Source of the DNA: Glutamicibacter sp002979865
GTDB taxonomy: Bacteria; Actinomycetota; Actinomycetes; Actinomycetales; Micrococcaceae
NCBI RefSeq assembly: GCF_050030965.1
Contig: NZ_CP188297.1
Span: 930,001-994,000 of the forward strand
DNA: 64,000 nt
Direction: 5' to 3'
Shown here: piece after piece, positions 34,726 through 44,471 of the stretch
How the letters are laid out: each line of letters starts with the position of its first letter
How positions within the stretch are numbered: the stretch's first letter is position 1
Notes under the pieces: model-generated
Database searches by the model: none
Seen by the model: the letters and a program-made list of their open reading frames with translations, nothing else
Told to the model about the DNA's origin: nothing
Position numbers and translations under genes: made by a program

Positions 34726-34985
34726 GGCAGTCGCTCCTGGAAGTCACAACAATTAAGTTCGCTCGAAATTTACGTGGCGTCGATATCCCACTCTACTTGG
34801 TCGGAGCTGCAGAAAGCCCTGTAACCCGCCAAGCCCTCGGCGTAACCGACCGACGCGCTTTTCTCACGACACCCCGCTATTTGCGAAGATATCTATTGAA
34901 ACGCCAAGGCTATCTGTCAATATTCCAAACCATGGGTAATGGTGGCCGTTATGGCACTTCAATCTATCGCTACAAGAGGAGCGCG

Positions 34986-36107
34986 ATGAGCACGGATATC
35001 AACATTCCAGAAAACCTTCTGCCCGCCGATGGTCGATTCGGTGCAGGACCTTCCAAGGTTCGCGCAGAACAGATCCAGGCCATCGTCGATGCCGGCGCCG
35101 AACTGCTGGGCACCTCCCACCGCCAGGCTCCGGTCAAGAACCTCGTAGCTTCGGTTCAGGACGGCCTGAAGGAAATGTTCAGCGCACCAGAGGGTTACGA
35201 AGTTCTTCTCGGCGTGGGTGGATCCACCGCGTTCTGGGATGCCGCTGCATTCAGCCTGGTCCGTTCCAAGGCGCAGCACCTGTCCTTCGGCGAATTCGGC
35301 TCGAAGTTCGCCAAAGCCACCGACAAGGCTCCATTCCTGGAACCTTCCTCCATCATTGTCGGCGAGCCGGGCACCGTACCTGAACCCGTAGCCGAAGCCG
35401 GCGTAGACCTCTACGCGTGGCCGCACAATGAGACCTCAACCGGTGCCGCGGCGCCGATCAAGCGCGTTGCTGGCGCCAACGGCGATGCACTGGTAGTCAT
35501 TGACGCCACCAGCGCCGCCGGAGGCCTGGACGTGGATCTGTCCGAGACCGACGTGTACTACTTCGCTCCGCAGAAGAACTTCGCTTCCGACGGCGGCCTG
35601 TGGCTGGCCTTCGTTTCTCCCGCCGCGATTGCCCGCATCGAGGAAATTGCAGCAACCGACCGCTGGATCCCCGACTTCTTGAACCTGGCGACCGCGCTGG
35701 ATAACTCCTTGAAGAACCAGACCTACAACACGCCATCGCTGACCACTCTTGTGGGCCTGGATGCGCAGATCAAGTGGATCAATGCCAACGGCGGCCTGAA
35801 GTGGGCGGCAGCGCGCACGGCACAGTCCGCAGGGATGATCCGGGCTTGGGCCGAGGCTTCCGAAATCGCTTCCCCTTATGTGGCCGACCCAGCGCACCGC
35901 TCGAACGTCATCTCCACCATTGACTTCGATGACTCGGTCGATGCCTCGGCAATTGCCAAGGCACTGCGCGCTAACGGCGTTGTCGACGTGGAACCATACC
36001 GCAAGCTGGGCCGCAACCAGCTGCGGATCGCCACCTTCGTTGCGATCGAGCCAAGCGACGTCGAAGCACTGCTCAAGTGCATCGACTACGTGATCGAGCA
36101 GCTCTAA
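34986..36107 (+). CDS. serC: Phosphoserine aminotransferase
   Basis: A 373-residue PLP enzyme of serine biosynthesis that converts 3-phosphohydroxypyruvate to phosphoserine. The PLP lysine lies in FAPQKNFASDGG and the family start (LPADGRFGAGPSKVR) is clear. This is the actinobacterial/mycobacterial class. AAGAGGAG before the ATG at 34986 selects this start; the frame is open upstream to 34797. A bidirectional hairpin follows the stop. Confidence 0.95.
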   Translation: MSTDINIPENLLPADGRFGAGPSKVRAEQIQAIVDAGAELLGTSHRQAPVKNLVASVQDGLKEMFSAPEGYEVLLGVGGSTAFWDAAAFSLVRSKAQHLSFGEFGSKFAKATDKAPFLEPSSIIVGEPGTVPEPVAEAGVDLYAWPHNETSTGAAAPIKRVAGANGDALVVIDATSAAGGLDVDLSETDVYYFAPQKNFASDGGLWLAFVSPAAIARIEEIAATDRWIPDFLNLATALDNSLKNQTYNTPSLTTLVGLDAQIKWINANGGLKWAAARTAQSAGMIRAWAEASEIASPYVADPAHRSNVISTIDFDDSVDASAIAKALRANGVVDVEPYRKLGRNQLRIATFVAIEPSDVEALLKCIDYVIEQL

Positions 36108-36125
36108 GAACCCTCGATTAAAGCC

Positions 36126-36170
36126 AAAGACCTTCGCACAACGATTCATCATCGTTGTGCGAAGGTCTTT
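36126..36170. terminator. Bidirectional intrinsic terminator
   Basis: A perfect 20-bp stem (36126-36145 with 36151-36170) with A- and T-runs at its two ends. It lies between convergent serC and the DUF3027 gene, so it can stop both. Confidence 0.9.
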
Positions 36171-36181
36171 GCCGCTATTGC

Positions 36182-36790
36182 CTAGTTTTCCTTGCGCGTG
36201 CGATTACGCTGCGCTGCCCGGCGACGGGCTGCGGTGCGCTGCGCCGTGCGACGGCGGCGTACCTGGCGACGTGCCGGCGACTTATGCTGCTGCACAGCGT
36301 CATCGTCATTTTCGGCGCCGTCCGCTTCGGCTTCGGTCTGCGGATCCTGAGCCTCGGCGCCTGGATCCGATGGATCCGGCTCCTTCGCTGGCTCCGTGGC
36401 TTCAGGACCGTCGGCTTCCCCGCCGGTCCCGGCCAAGTCCTCTGCGGCTTCGGCGGCCTTGGCCGCTTCAATCTCTTCCTTTGCCAGGCGGTCGGCCCAT
36501 GGCACCCATGCCGGAGCGAGCAATGACTGCTCCCCTGCAATAATGCCTACTTCGCAAACCGTCAGGTCCTTGGATTTTGCCCGTGAGACCCGCGCAAGCG
36601 TGGCGAACCAGGTCCATCCTTGATATCCCGACTTATGGGAGACAAAACGATGGGTGACAAGTCGCTCACCTTCCGCCGTGACGCCTAGGTGTTCGCCGAT
36701 TTCTGACGCACCGGCAATTTCTGCGAGCGCGCCGCGAGCAGTATCCACTGCCTCGGCGAGGATGGTGTCCAACTTGGGTTTACGGGCCAT
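36182..36790 (-). CDS. DUF3027 family protein
   Basis: A 202-residue actinobacterial protein of unknown function. The N-terminal domain (about 1-110) includes GEHLGVTAEGERLVTHRF and GWTWFATLARVSR. It is followed by an acidic alanine- and glutamate-rich linker and a strongly basic arginine-rich C-terminus typical of nucleic-acid binding. It is three bases from the cold-shock gene stop and surely co-transcribed with it. Confidence 0.85.
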   Translation of the reverse strand: MARKPKLDTILAEAVDTARGALAEIAGASEIGEHLGVTAEGERLVTHRFVSHKSGYQGWTWFATLARVSRAKSKDLTVCEVGIIAGEQSLLAPAWVPWADRLAKEEIEAAKAAEAAEDLAGTGGEADGPEATEPAKEPDPSDPGAEAQDPQTEAEADGAENDDDAVQQHKSPARRQVRRRRTAQRTAARRRAAQRNRTRKEN

Positions 36791-36793
36791 TAT

Positions 36794-37177
36794 TTATGCG
36801 TCCAGATCGTCGGCTACCGCACGAAGTACGGTAGCAACCTTCTTGCCATATGCCTGTTCAGGATAACGCCCATTGCGCAAGCTATTGGAAACGTTGTCGA
36901 GCAGCTTAATAAGATCTTCGATCAGCACTGCCTCGTCTTCGGGCTTCTTGCGCTTGGCACGTGCGACCGATGGAGCGGCTTCGAGCAAGCGCAGGCTCAG
37001 TGCCTGTGGACCGCGGCGGCCTTCGGCAACGCCGAATTCCAGGCGGGTTCCGGGGCGCAGGTCATGCACGCCTTCGGGCAATGCCGCGGCATTGACGTAG
37101 ATCTCTTTGCCATCTTCGGCGGTGATGAAGCCGAAGCCCTTGGCCTTTTCGTACCACTTAACCTTGCCGCTAGGCAT
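36794..37177 (-). CDS. Cold-shock domain protein with C-terminal extension
   Basis: A 127-residue RNA chaperone. Residues 1-65 are the cold-shock domain with RNP1 KGFGFI. A basic linker and an alpha-helical tail of about 55 residues follow, absent from canonical CspA. The ATG at 37177 is preferred because GAGGT precedes it by nine bases; another in-frame ATG lies two codons upstream. The DUF3027 gene follows directly. Confidence 0.9.
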   Translation of the reverse strand: MPSGKVKWYEKAKGFGFITAEDGKEIYVNAAALPEGVHDLRPGTRLEFGVAEGRRGPQALSLRLLEAAPSVARAKRKKPEDEAVLIEDLIKLLDNVSNSLRNGRYPEQAYGKKVATVLRAVADDLDA

Positions 37178-37418
37178 GATCATTTACCTCGTTCGTTCTT
37201 GTAGCTAAGCTGCATAGCCGAGGCCTGCTCAGCGCCATGCATATTCATATGTGCGATCCAGCGGAGCCACTGCCGGAATTCTTCTCTGCTTCTTGCCGGG
37301 TGCTCAATCTGCTGGATCGCTTCAAGTCCTTTATCTAAGATTATGTCATCTCTCGTGCGGTGAATTCATCTTTGCCCGGCAATCTTCGCATTCCGCCTGT
37401 CGCCCATGGCTCCGGGGC

Positions 37419-37431
37419 TAAACTTGGTAGC
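37419..37431 (+). promoter_or_regulatory. -10 box of a leaderless promoter
   Basis: TAAACT lies seven bases before the GTG of the small membrane protein gene. Confidence 0.5.
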
Positions 37432-37650
37432 GTGAGCGATTCATCCAAAACCATGACTGCACTTTCCCGATTGGCGATCATCATCGCCATCCTTTCCGCC
37501 TTGGCGCTGGTCGGAACCCTCGTCTTCTACTTCCAGGAGATGGCCATCCCGCCGCTGCTCATGCTCTTTGCGCGCTTGGGCTTGCCAACGGCATTCATCC
37601 TGGCCGCCATCGTGGTCTTCGGAAACGTCGCCAGGCGCCGAAAAAGCTAG
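37432..37650 (+). CDS. Small two-TM membrane protein
   Basis: A 72-residue protein with two hydrophobic helices (about 12-34 and 42-62) and the basic tail ARRRKS. It is of unknown function. I take the GTG at 37432 because a -10 box is seven bases upstream; the ORF to 37360 lacks any start signal. It directly precedes the two-component system by 58 bases. Confidence 0.65.
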   Translation: MSDSSKTMTALSRLAIIIAILSALALVGTLVFYFQEMAIPPLLMLFARLGLPTAFILAAIVVFGNVARRRKS

Positions 37651-37708
37651 CCACTCGCTTCAGCATTCACTCAGCGGACTCCCAGACTTCTTCGGCACAC
37701 TGTAATCC

Positions 37709-38416
37709 ATGAGTCCAAAAACTGCTGAGGCAAAACTTCTCGTTGTCGATGACGAGCCGAATATCCGCGAACTGCTCTCCACTTCCCTGCGCTTTGCAGG
37801 CTTCGAAGTTGTCGCTGCTGCCAACGGACGCGAAGCCCTCGCAGCCGTTGAAGCCGAAGAACCGGACCTGGCCGTCCTGGACGTCATGCTTCCGGACATG
37901 GACGGTTTCACCATCACCCGTAAACTGCGCGCCGCTGGCCGCCACTTCCCGGTGCTGTTCCTGACCGCGCGCGACGACACCAGCGACAAGGTCACCGGTT
38001 TGACCGTCGGCGGCGACGACTACGTCACCAAGCCATTCAGCCTGGATGAAGTCGTCGCCCGCATCCGTGCCGTCCTGCGCCGTACCGCCAATGGCGAGGA
38101 CGAGAACGCGACCATCATCGTGGCCGACCTTGAGCTGGATGACGACGCCCACGAGGTGCGCCGTGCCGGGGAGATCATTGACCTGTCCCCCACCGAGTTC
38201 AAGCTGCTGCGCTACCTGATGATGAACCCGAACCGCGTACTGTCCAAGTCGCAGATCTTGGACCATGTCTGGGAATACGACTTCAACGGCGATGCCTCGA
38301 TCGTGGAATCCTACATTTCCTACCTGCGTCGCAAGGTCGACCGCCCGGAGTGGCCTGCACTGATCCAGACCAAGCGCGGCGTGGGCTACCTGATGCGCAC
38401 CCCAGACCGCCGCTAA
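37709..38416 (+). CDS. OmpR-family response regulator
   Basis: A 235-residue regulator. The receiver domain (1-120) has the acidic pocket DDE near 14-16, phospho-acceptor D58 in VLDVMLPD and the lysine in VTKPFS. The C-terminal winged helix (about 135-230) is of OmpR/PhoB type. It precedes its histidine kinase by 52 bases, so the pair acts together. The actinobacterial relatives are the PrrA/TcrA type. The stimulus is unknown. Confidence 0.93.
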   Translation: MSPKTAEAKLLVVDDEPNIRELLSTSLRFAGFEVVAAANGREALAAVEAEEPDLAVLDVMLPDMDGFTITRKLRAAGRHFPVLFLTARDDTSDKVTGLTVGGDDYVTKPFSLDEVVARIRAVLRRTANGEDENATIIVADLELDDDAHEVRRAGEIIDLSPTEFKLLRYLMMNPNRVLSKSQILDHVWEYDFNGDASIVESYISYLRRKVDRPEWPALIQTKRGVGYLMRTPDRR

Positions 38417-38456
38417 CGGCACACGTAACGGTCCGCGCCAATAATTGAAGGCCTTG

Positions 38457-38468
38457 TAAAGTCAGCAT
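38457..38468 (+). promoter_or_regulatory. -10 box of a leaderless promoter in front of the kinase
   Basis: TAAAGT lies six bases before the ATG of the histidine kinase gene, which lacks a clear Shine-Dalgarno sequence. It may give the kinase its own transcript. Confidence 0.5.
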
Positions 38469-40007
38469 ATGAAGTCATTTCGAGCCCAGTGGCGTCGCAC
38501 CTCGTTGCGGACCAAACTGGTCGCGGTCATGTTTGGACTGATGATCGTCGCGATCTTCGCTACCGCTATCGGTTCAGCGCATACGCTGAGGATCGCGATG
38601 ACCAGCCAGATCGACAAGCAGCTGAACGTGTCCAAGTCGACGATGGCCTACGGGCTCAACAAGGCCTACCTCTACTCCTTGAACGAGGACAACGGCAGCC
38701 ATGACGCCTTGGATGTCGATGCCACGCTGCTCGGGCTCAGCAGCGCCTACGCTGACATTCGCGACCAGGACGGCGAGATCGTCTACGTGATGCCGCGTTC
38801 GCGGGTCGGTCCTTCCAACGGCACGGATCTGCCGCTGCTTAATATGGAACAGATCCAGCAGCTGGCAGCCCACCCGAACTCCCCTGCTACGGTCCCCGGC
38901 GCCTTCCCCACCTCCGCTGGTTGGCGTACGGTGATGATCCCGTTGAAGAGCAGCGAGCTGAACCTGTTCTTGTCCATGCCGCTGGATAATGTGAACCGTA
39001 CCGTCAGCCAAACTGCGGTGCTGGTGCTCTCCACCGGCACGCTTGCGGCCCTGCTGATGTCGATGATCGCCTACGGGCTCACCGGGCGTTCGCTCAAGCC
39101 GCTGATCAATGTGGAGCGCACCGCGTCGATGATCGCCGATGGCGATCTGTCCCAGCGCGTGAAGGACTATCCCGCTGAGACCGAAGTGGGCAGGCTCTCG
39201 CGCTCGCTCAACGCCATGCTGGCCCAAATTGAAAAGGCGTTCAACGACCGCGAGGCTTCCGAGCAGAAGATGCGCCGCTTCATCCAGGACGCCTCGCATG
39301 AGCTGCGTACCCCGCTGGTCACCATCCAGGGCTATTCGGAGTTCTACCGCTACGGCGGGCTGGCGGATCCGGAGGCCATGGACTCGGCGATGGGCCGCAT
39401 CGAAAGCGAATCCAAGCGCATGGCCCGCCTGGTTGAGGACCTCTTGATGCTCGCCCGCCTGGACGAGCAACGCCCCATGGAAAAGCAGCCAGTGGATTTG
39501 CTGGTCCTGGGCCAGGACGCGGTGGAAGACACCAAGGTCCGTGCACCGGACCGAACCGTCAAACTTGTGGGGCTCGTGTCCGAACGCCCCAGCCCAGCGA
39601 GCACCGTCGGTGATGATGCCCGCATCCGGCAGATCATCGCCAACCTGCTCACCAACGCGCTGCGCTACACCCCGGAAGGTTCCCCCTTGGAAATTGCCGT
39701 CGGCGTGCGTTCATTGGTGGCTGGAACGCTGGACGCGGTCGTTGAAATCCGCGACCACGGCCCGGGCATCCCGGCCGAGGATTCCAAGCGCATTTTTGAA
39801 CGCTTCTACCGCTCCGATAGCTCGCGCCAACGCGAGACCGGCGGTTCCGGCCTGGGCTTGGCCATTGTTGCGGCCATCGTCCAGCAGCACGGAGGTTCGG
39901 TGGCGTTGGCAGATACCCCTGGCGGTGGCGCCACGATGTCCATCTCCATGCCCTACGTGCCGCTGCGCGAACCGAAAGCACCGGAAGTCGACGATACGGA
40001 AGACTAG
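38469..40007 (+). CDS. Sensor histidine kinase
   Basis: A 512-residue membrane kinase. One transmembrane helix at about 16-38, an extracellular sensor of about 145 residues, a second helix at 188-208, a HAMP domain at 209-262, a HisKA domain with H277 in DASHELRTPL, and a HATPase domain with N and G boxes (DHGPGIP, GSGLGLAI). The sensor domain is not one I can name. It phosphorylates the upstream response regulator. A terminator follows. Confidence 0.93.
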   Translation: MKSFRAQWRRTSLRTKLVAVMFGLMIVAIFATAIGSAHTLRIAMTSQIDKQLNVSKSTMAYGLNKAYLYSLNEDNGSHDALDVDATLLGLSSAYADIRDQDGEIVYVMPRSRVGPSNGTDLPLLNMEQIQQLAAHPNSPATVPGAFPTSAGWRTVMIPLKSSELNLFLSMPLDNVNRTVSQTAVLVLSTGTLAALLMSMIAYGLTGRSLKPLINVERTASMIADGDLSQRVKDYPAETEVGRLSRSLNAMLAQIEKAFNDREASEQKMRRFIQDASHELRTPLVTIQGYSEFYRYGGLADPEAMDSAMGRIESESKRMARLVEDLLMLARLDEQRPMEKQPVDLLVLGQDAVEDTKVRAPDRTVKLVGLVSERPSPASTVGDDARIRQIIANLLTNALRYTPEGSPLEIAVGVRSLVAGTLDAVVEIRDHGPGIPAEDSKRIFERFYRSDSSRQRETGGSGLGLAIVAAIVQQHGGSVALADTPGGGATMSISMPYVPLREPKAPEVDDTED

Positions 40008-40025
40008 CGCCGATGGCTTTCTCCA

Positions 40026-40057
40026 CACCCCGTGCCGGTTTTGCCCGGCACGGGGTG
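40026..40057 (+). terminator. Intrinsic terminator after the two-component system
   Basis: CACCCCGTGCCGG pairs with CCGGCACGGGGTG (13 bp) around TTTTGC, followed by a T-rich stretch. Confidence 0.85.
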
Positions 40058-40118
40058 TGGTGTTTCTAAGGTGAGTGCATCAGTGATCAAACCGCTCATT
40101 CCAGAAAGGACGATTCCA

Positions 40119-40409
40119 GTGAGTACGTTCTCCACCAACACCGGCGAGATGCAGGTTAAATCCCAGGCCGTCATGAACACCATTGACCGGCTACGCAATG
40201 AGGTCTCGACCATGCAAATGAACTTGGACCAGTTGCAAAGCACCTGGCAGGGTTCCGCCGCGGCCTCCTTCCAGTCGATCGTGGCCGAATGGCGCTCAAC
40301 CCATGTGCAGATCGAAGAGGCGCTGAGCAGCATTGCCACGGCCTTGAACCATGCCTCCATGCAGTACGAAGAGGTCGAGCAGGTCAACACCTCGCTGTTC
40401 CGTTACTGA
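40119..40409 (+). CDS. WXG100-family (ESAT-6-like) protein
   Basis: A 96-residue helical-hairpin protein with the central WQG turn (near residue 44). These are substrates or partners of type VII secretion. The GTG at 40119 is preceded by AGAAAGGACG. No EccC ATPase or other secretion component is nearby, so it is an orphan within this window. It lies between the two-component kinase and the DUF4031-HD gene. Confidence 0.82.
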   Translation: MSTFSTNTGEMQVKSQAVMNTIDRLRNEVSTMQMNLDQLQSTWQGSAAASFQSIVAEWRSTHVQIEEALSSIATALNHASMQYEEVEQVNTSLFRY

Positions 40410-40439
40410 AAACCGCAGACGCGACGGCCGGTTGATCAG

Positions 40440-40452
40440 TAGGCTTAGCCTT
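40440..40452 (+). promoter_or_regulatory. -10 box of a leaderless promoter
   Basis: TAGGCT lies seven bases before the ATG of the DUF4031-HD gene. Confidence 0.5.
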
Positions 40453-41343
40453 ATGAGCATTCTGATCGACCCGCCGCGCTGGCCTGCCCACGGCACGCTC
40501 TTTGCCCACTTGGTGTCGGATACTTCATTGGCTGAACTCCATGAGTTCGCCGGGCAGCAAGAAATCTCCCGCCGCGCTTTCGACCGGGATCACTACGATG
40601 TGCCTCGCGAACGCTACGATCGGCTCGTGGCAGCTGGCGCCCTAGAAGTCTCGGGATCCGAGCTGGTCCGCGCACTGGTCAAGTCCGGGATTCGGATACC
40701 AGCCAAATACCGCCCGGAGAAGCTGGGAACCGTCCTCACCCGGCGGTGGTCCCGCACCTTGCCCACCGAGCCTCAGCTCGGAACCGAGCTGTTGGGCTAT
40801 TGGTCCGAGAGCCATCGCCACTACCACGACCGGGTGCATCTGCTCTCGGTGCTCGAAGCCATCGACTGGCTGGCTGAAGGCCAGGCCGATCCCGAAGAGC
40901 TCATGCTGCTCCAACTCGCTGCGTGGTTCCACGACGCCGTCTACGCAGGAACCAGCGAAGACGAGTTCAAATCGGCCACCTTGGCCCGTGAACGGCTATG
41001 GGGAGTCCTCTCCCCTGGTGCCGTCTCGAAGGTCAGCGGGCTGGTCATGCTCACCGCCAAGCATGCCCCGGCAGAAACCGATCGCCTGGGCCATATCCTC
41101 TGCGATGCCGATCTGGAGGTCCTGGCCCGCCCCGCTCCGGCCTACCAGCGCTATGCCGAGGCCATCTACAAGGAGTACGGGCATCTTCCCCGCCATGTGC
41201 TTGCTGCCGGGCGCAGCAAGATTCTCAGCGGCCTGTTGGAGAAAGAACTGATCTACGGCACCCAATCCGGATCCCGGCGCTGGGAGCAGCGCGCGCGGAA
41301 TAATTTGGGCACCGAGCTGGAGCTGTTGCACAGCTGGCTATAG
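40453..41343 (+). CDS. DUF4031 and HD-domain fusion protein
   Basis: A 296-residue protein. Residues 1-85 match the DUF4031 family (ILIDPPRWPAHG through FDRDHYDVPRERY), which normally forms a separate small protein. Residues 105-296 resemble HD-superfamily metal-dependent phosphohydrolases, with HRHYHDRVHLL and the HD pair in AAWFHDAVYAG. Together they imply a nucleotide-processing enzyme whose substrate I cannot name. The ATG at 40453 is preferred over an upstream frame start because of the leaderless box. Confidence 0.82.
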   Translation: MSILIDPPRWPAHGTLFAHLVSDTSLAELHEFAGQQEISRRAFDRDHYDVPRERYDRLVAAGALEVSGSELVRALVKSGIRIPAKYRPEKLGTVLTRRWSRTLPTEPQLGTELLGYWSESHRHYHDRVHLLSVLEAIDWLAEGQADPEELMLLQLAAWFHDAVYAGTSEDEFKSATLARERLWGVLSPGAVSKVSGLVMLTAKHAPAETDRLGHILCDADLEVLARPAPAYQRYAEAIYKEYGHLPRHVLAAGRSKILSGLLEKELIYGTQSGSRRWEQRARNNLGTELELLHSWL

Positions 41344-41369
41344 TGCAACGCTTGTCCCACGTTAAACGG

Positions 41370-41408
41370 CCGATGGCCCGGATTCCTCGAAAGGATCCGG
41401 GCCATCGG
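41370..41408. terminator. Intrinsic terminator between convergent genes
   Basis: CCGATGGCCCGGAT pairs with ATCCGGGCCATCGG around an 11-base loop. It serves the DUF4031-HD gene and groEL. Confidence 0.8.
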
Positions 41409-41442
41409 CGCGATTACTGCGTGCTTAGTGCGTGCGGGAAGC

Positions 41443-43080
<1,638 letters not shown>

Positions 43081-43279
43081 TGTGGCGTACGGTCCTTTCG
43101 GGACGATTTTGCGAAAATGCAACCGACAGACAGCGCCCGCGACGGACGAGTGGACCGGTGCGGCATCGGGCCAGCAACCGTTTCAGCTCTCGCTATCTGA
43201 GGTATTTTCCACGCCCACGCCCTGCGTCCGCTGTCCGGTGCTTCATGGAGTTCTTGGAGAACGCAAAAGCCGACCGGCG

Positions 43280-43306
43280 TTAGCAGTCGCAACGCATGAG
43301 TGCTAA
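43280..43306. promoter_or_regulatory. CIRCE operator, promoter-distal copy
   Basis: TTAGCAGTC - nine bases - GAGTGCTAA, matching the consensus TTAGCACTC-N9-GAGTGCTAA at all but one base. HrcA would bind here. It lies about 200 bases upstream of groEL, just downstream of the putative -10. Confidence 0.8.
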
Positions 43307-43314
43307 TACAAATA

Positions 43315-43341
43315 TTGGCACTCTCGCATGGCGAGTGCAAG
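43315..43341. promoter_or_regulatory. CIRCE operator overlapping the groEL promoter
   Basis: TTGGCACTC - nine bases - GAGTGCAAG, a good CIRCE match. On the minus strand it overlaps a promoter TTGCAC-N17-CAATAT (43340-43312). HrcA on this site would block RNA polymerase directly. Confidence 0.85.
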
Positions 43342-43376
43342 CCGATCGGCTCTGAGCGAATGGAATTATGAACGAA

Positions 43377-43982
43377 TTATTCGTTTAGCCCCAGGGTGTC
43401 ATCGGAGCCCAGAACCACGGTGACCCGGTTCGGAATGTTGCTGGTCTGCAGAACTTCGTCGATATTCAGGATTTCTGCAGCTTTTTCAGCGGTAGTGCGG
43501 TAGGACTCGGACATGTAATAAACCGTGGAGACTTCTGCGGGCCTGGTCCAGTTGTCGGCCACAATGCTGGTGAACCCGGCTTCGGCCATGGCGTCTTCGC
43601 CTTCATTAGCCAGACCGGCAACACTTGCCGCGTTGTACACGCCAATCAGCTGGCCGTAGAGCACGTCTTCGTCATCGATGGTGCTCGTTGGCGATGCGGA
43701 TTCACTAGGTGTGGGTTCCACGGAGGGCTCGGCGGTGACTTCCTGGGTTTGCGAGGTGTCGCTTCCCGTGGAAGTCGCGAGGGTCTCCTTGAGCTGAGGG
43801 CCGAAGATGAAGGACAAGGCACCGATCACCAGCACGAGTACAGCGGTCAGCACTACCCAGCGCAATTTCCCACCGGTTGACTTCGACGCGGCGGACTGCG
43901 CCCATCCGTGGGCGTGGTGCGAACCCACACGGGTGCTGAACTCCGGAACGCGATCAAATTCGTCACGCGGGTAGTTGGTCAT
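43377..43982 (-). CDS. LytR_C domain membrane protein
   Basis: A 201-residue protein with a cytosolic N-terminus, one transmembrane helix (about 40-62), a serine/threonine/glutamate-rich linker and a C-terminal LytR_C domain (about 108-198, YGQLIGVYNAASVAGLA). It probably faces the cell wall. The family is found C-terminal to LCP proteins that attach glycopolymers, but here it is free-standing. It follows the DUF3263 gene by 42 bases. Confidence 0.82.
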   Translation of the reverse strand: MTNYPRDEFDRVPEFSTRVGSHHAHGWAQSAASKSTGGKLRWVVLTAVLVLVIGALSFIFGPQLKETLATSTGSDTSQTQEVTAEPSVEPTPSESASPTSTIDDEDVLYGQLIGVYNAASVAGLANEGEDAMAEAGFTSIVADNWTRPAEVSTVYYMSESYRTTAEKAAEILNIDEVLQTSNIPNRVTVVLGSDDTLGLNE

Positions 43983-44024
43983 TCTTGTCCTTGCTCGAGG
44001 TCTGATTGGTCACGGCAGGCAGGG

Positions 44025-44315
44025 TTATCGTCCCGTGCCGACCTTACCGCCCACGCGACGTTTTGTGGAACGTGCTCTGCGCAGGCGCTTGACCAACATC
44101 GGGTCGTAGGCCAGTGCCGCGTCGGTTTCAATCAGCTGGTTCAGCAGCTGGTAATAATTCGTCGGCGACATCGAAAACTGCTTGGTAATGGCTTGTTCCT
44201 TGGCCCCGGCATACTTCCACCACAACTTTTCCAGGTTGAGGATCTGTTGCGAACGCTCATCCAATTCCGAATCCGGGTTCATGACGAAATCCACCAGCAA
44301 TTCATTCTCAGCCAT
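44025..44315 (-). CDS. DUF3263 family protein
   Basis: A 96-residue actinobacterial protein of unknown function. Core sequence LDERSQQILNLEKLWWKYAG and MSPTNYYQLLNQLIETDAAL look like a helix-turn-helix, and a basic C-terminus (RLRRARSTKRR) would fit DNA binding. It is upstream of the LytR_C gene, with which it usually co-occurs. Confidence 0.85.
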   Translation of the reverse strand: MAENELLVDFVMNPDSELDERSQQILNLEKLWWKYAGAKEQAITKQFSMSPTNYYQLLNQLIETDAALAYDPMLVKRLRRARSTKRRVGGKVGTGR

Positions 44316-44471
44316 ACGTTCTCACCTCTGTCATTGGACCAGTTTTCTCAGGTTTCGGTTATGCATGTAATCCACCATCGGTAGACATACCACCGATATT
44401 CTAACCAATCTGCTTGCCTAACACCGTGTGGCCGAGCACAGGCACGCCAGAAAAACGGCACAATTACCCCT

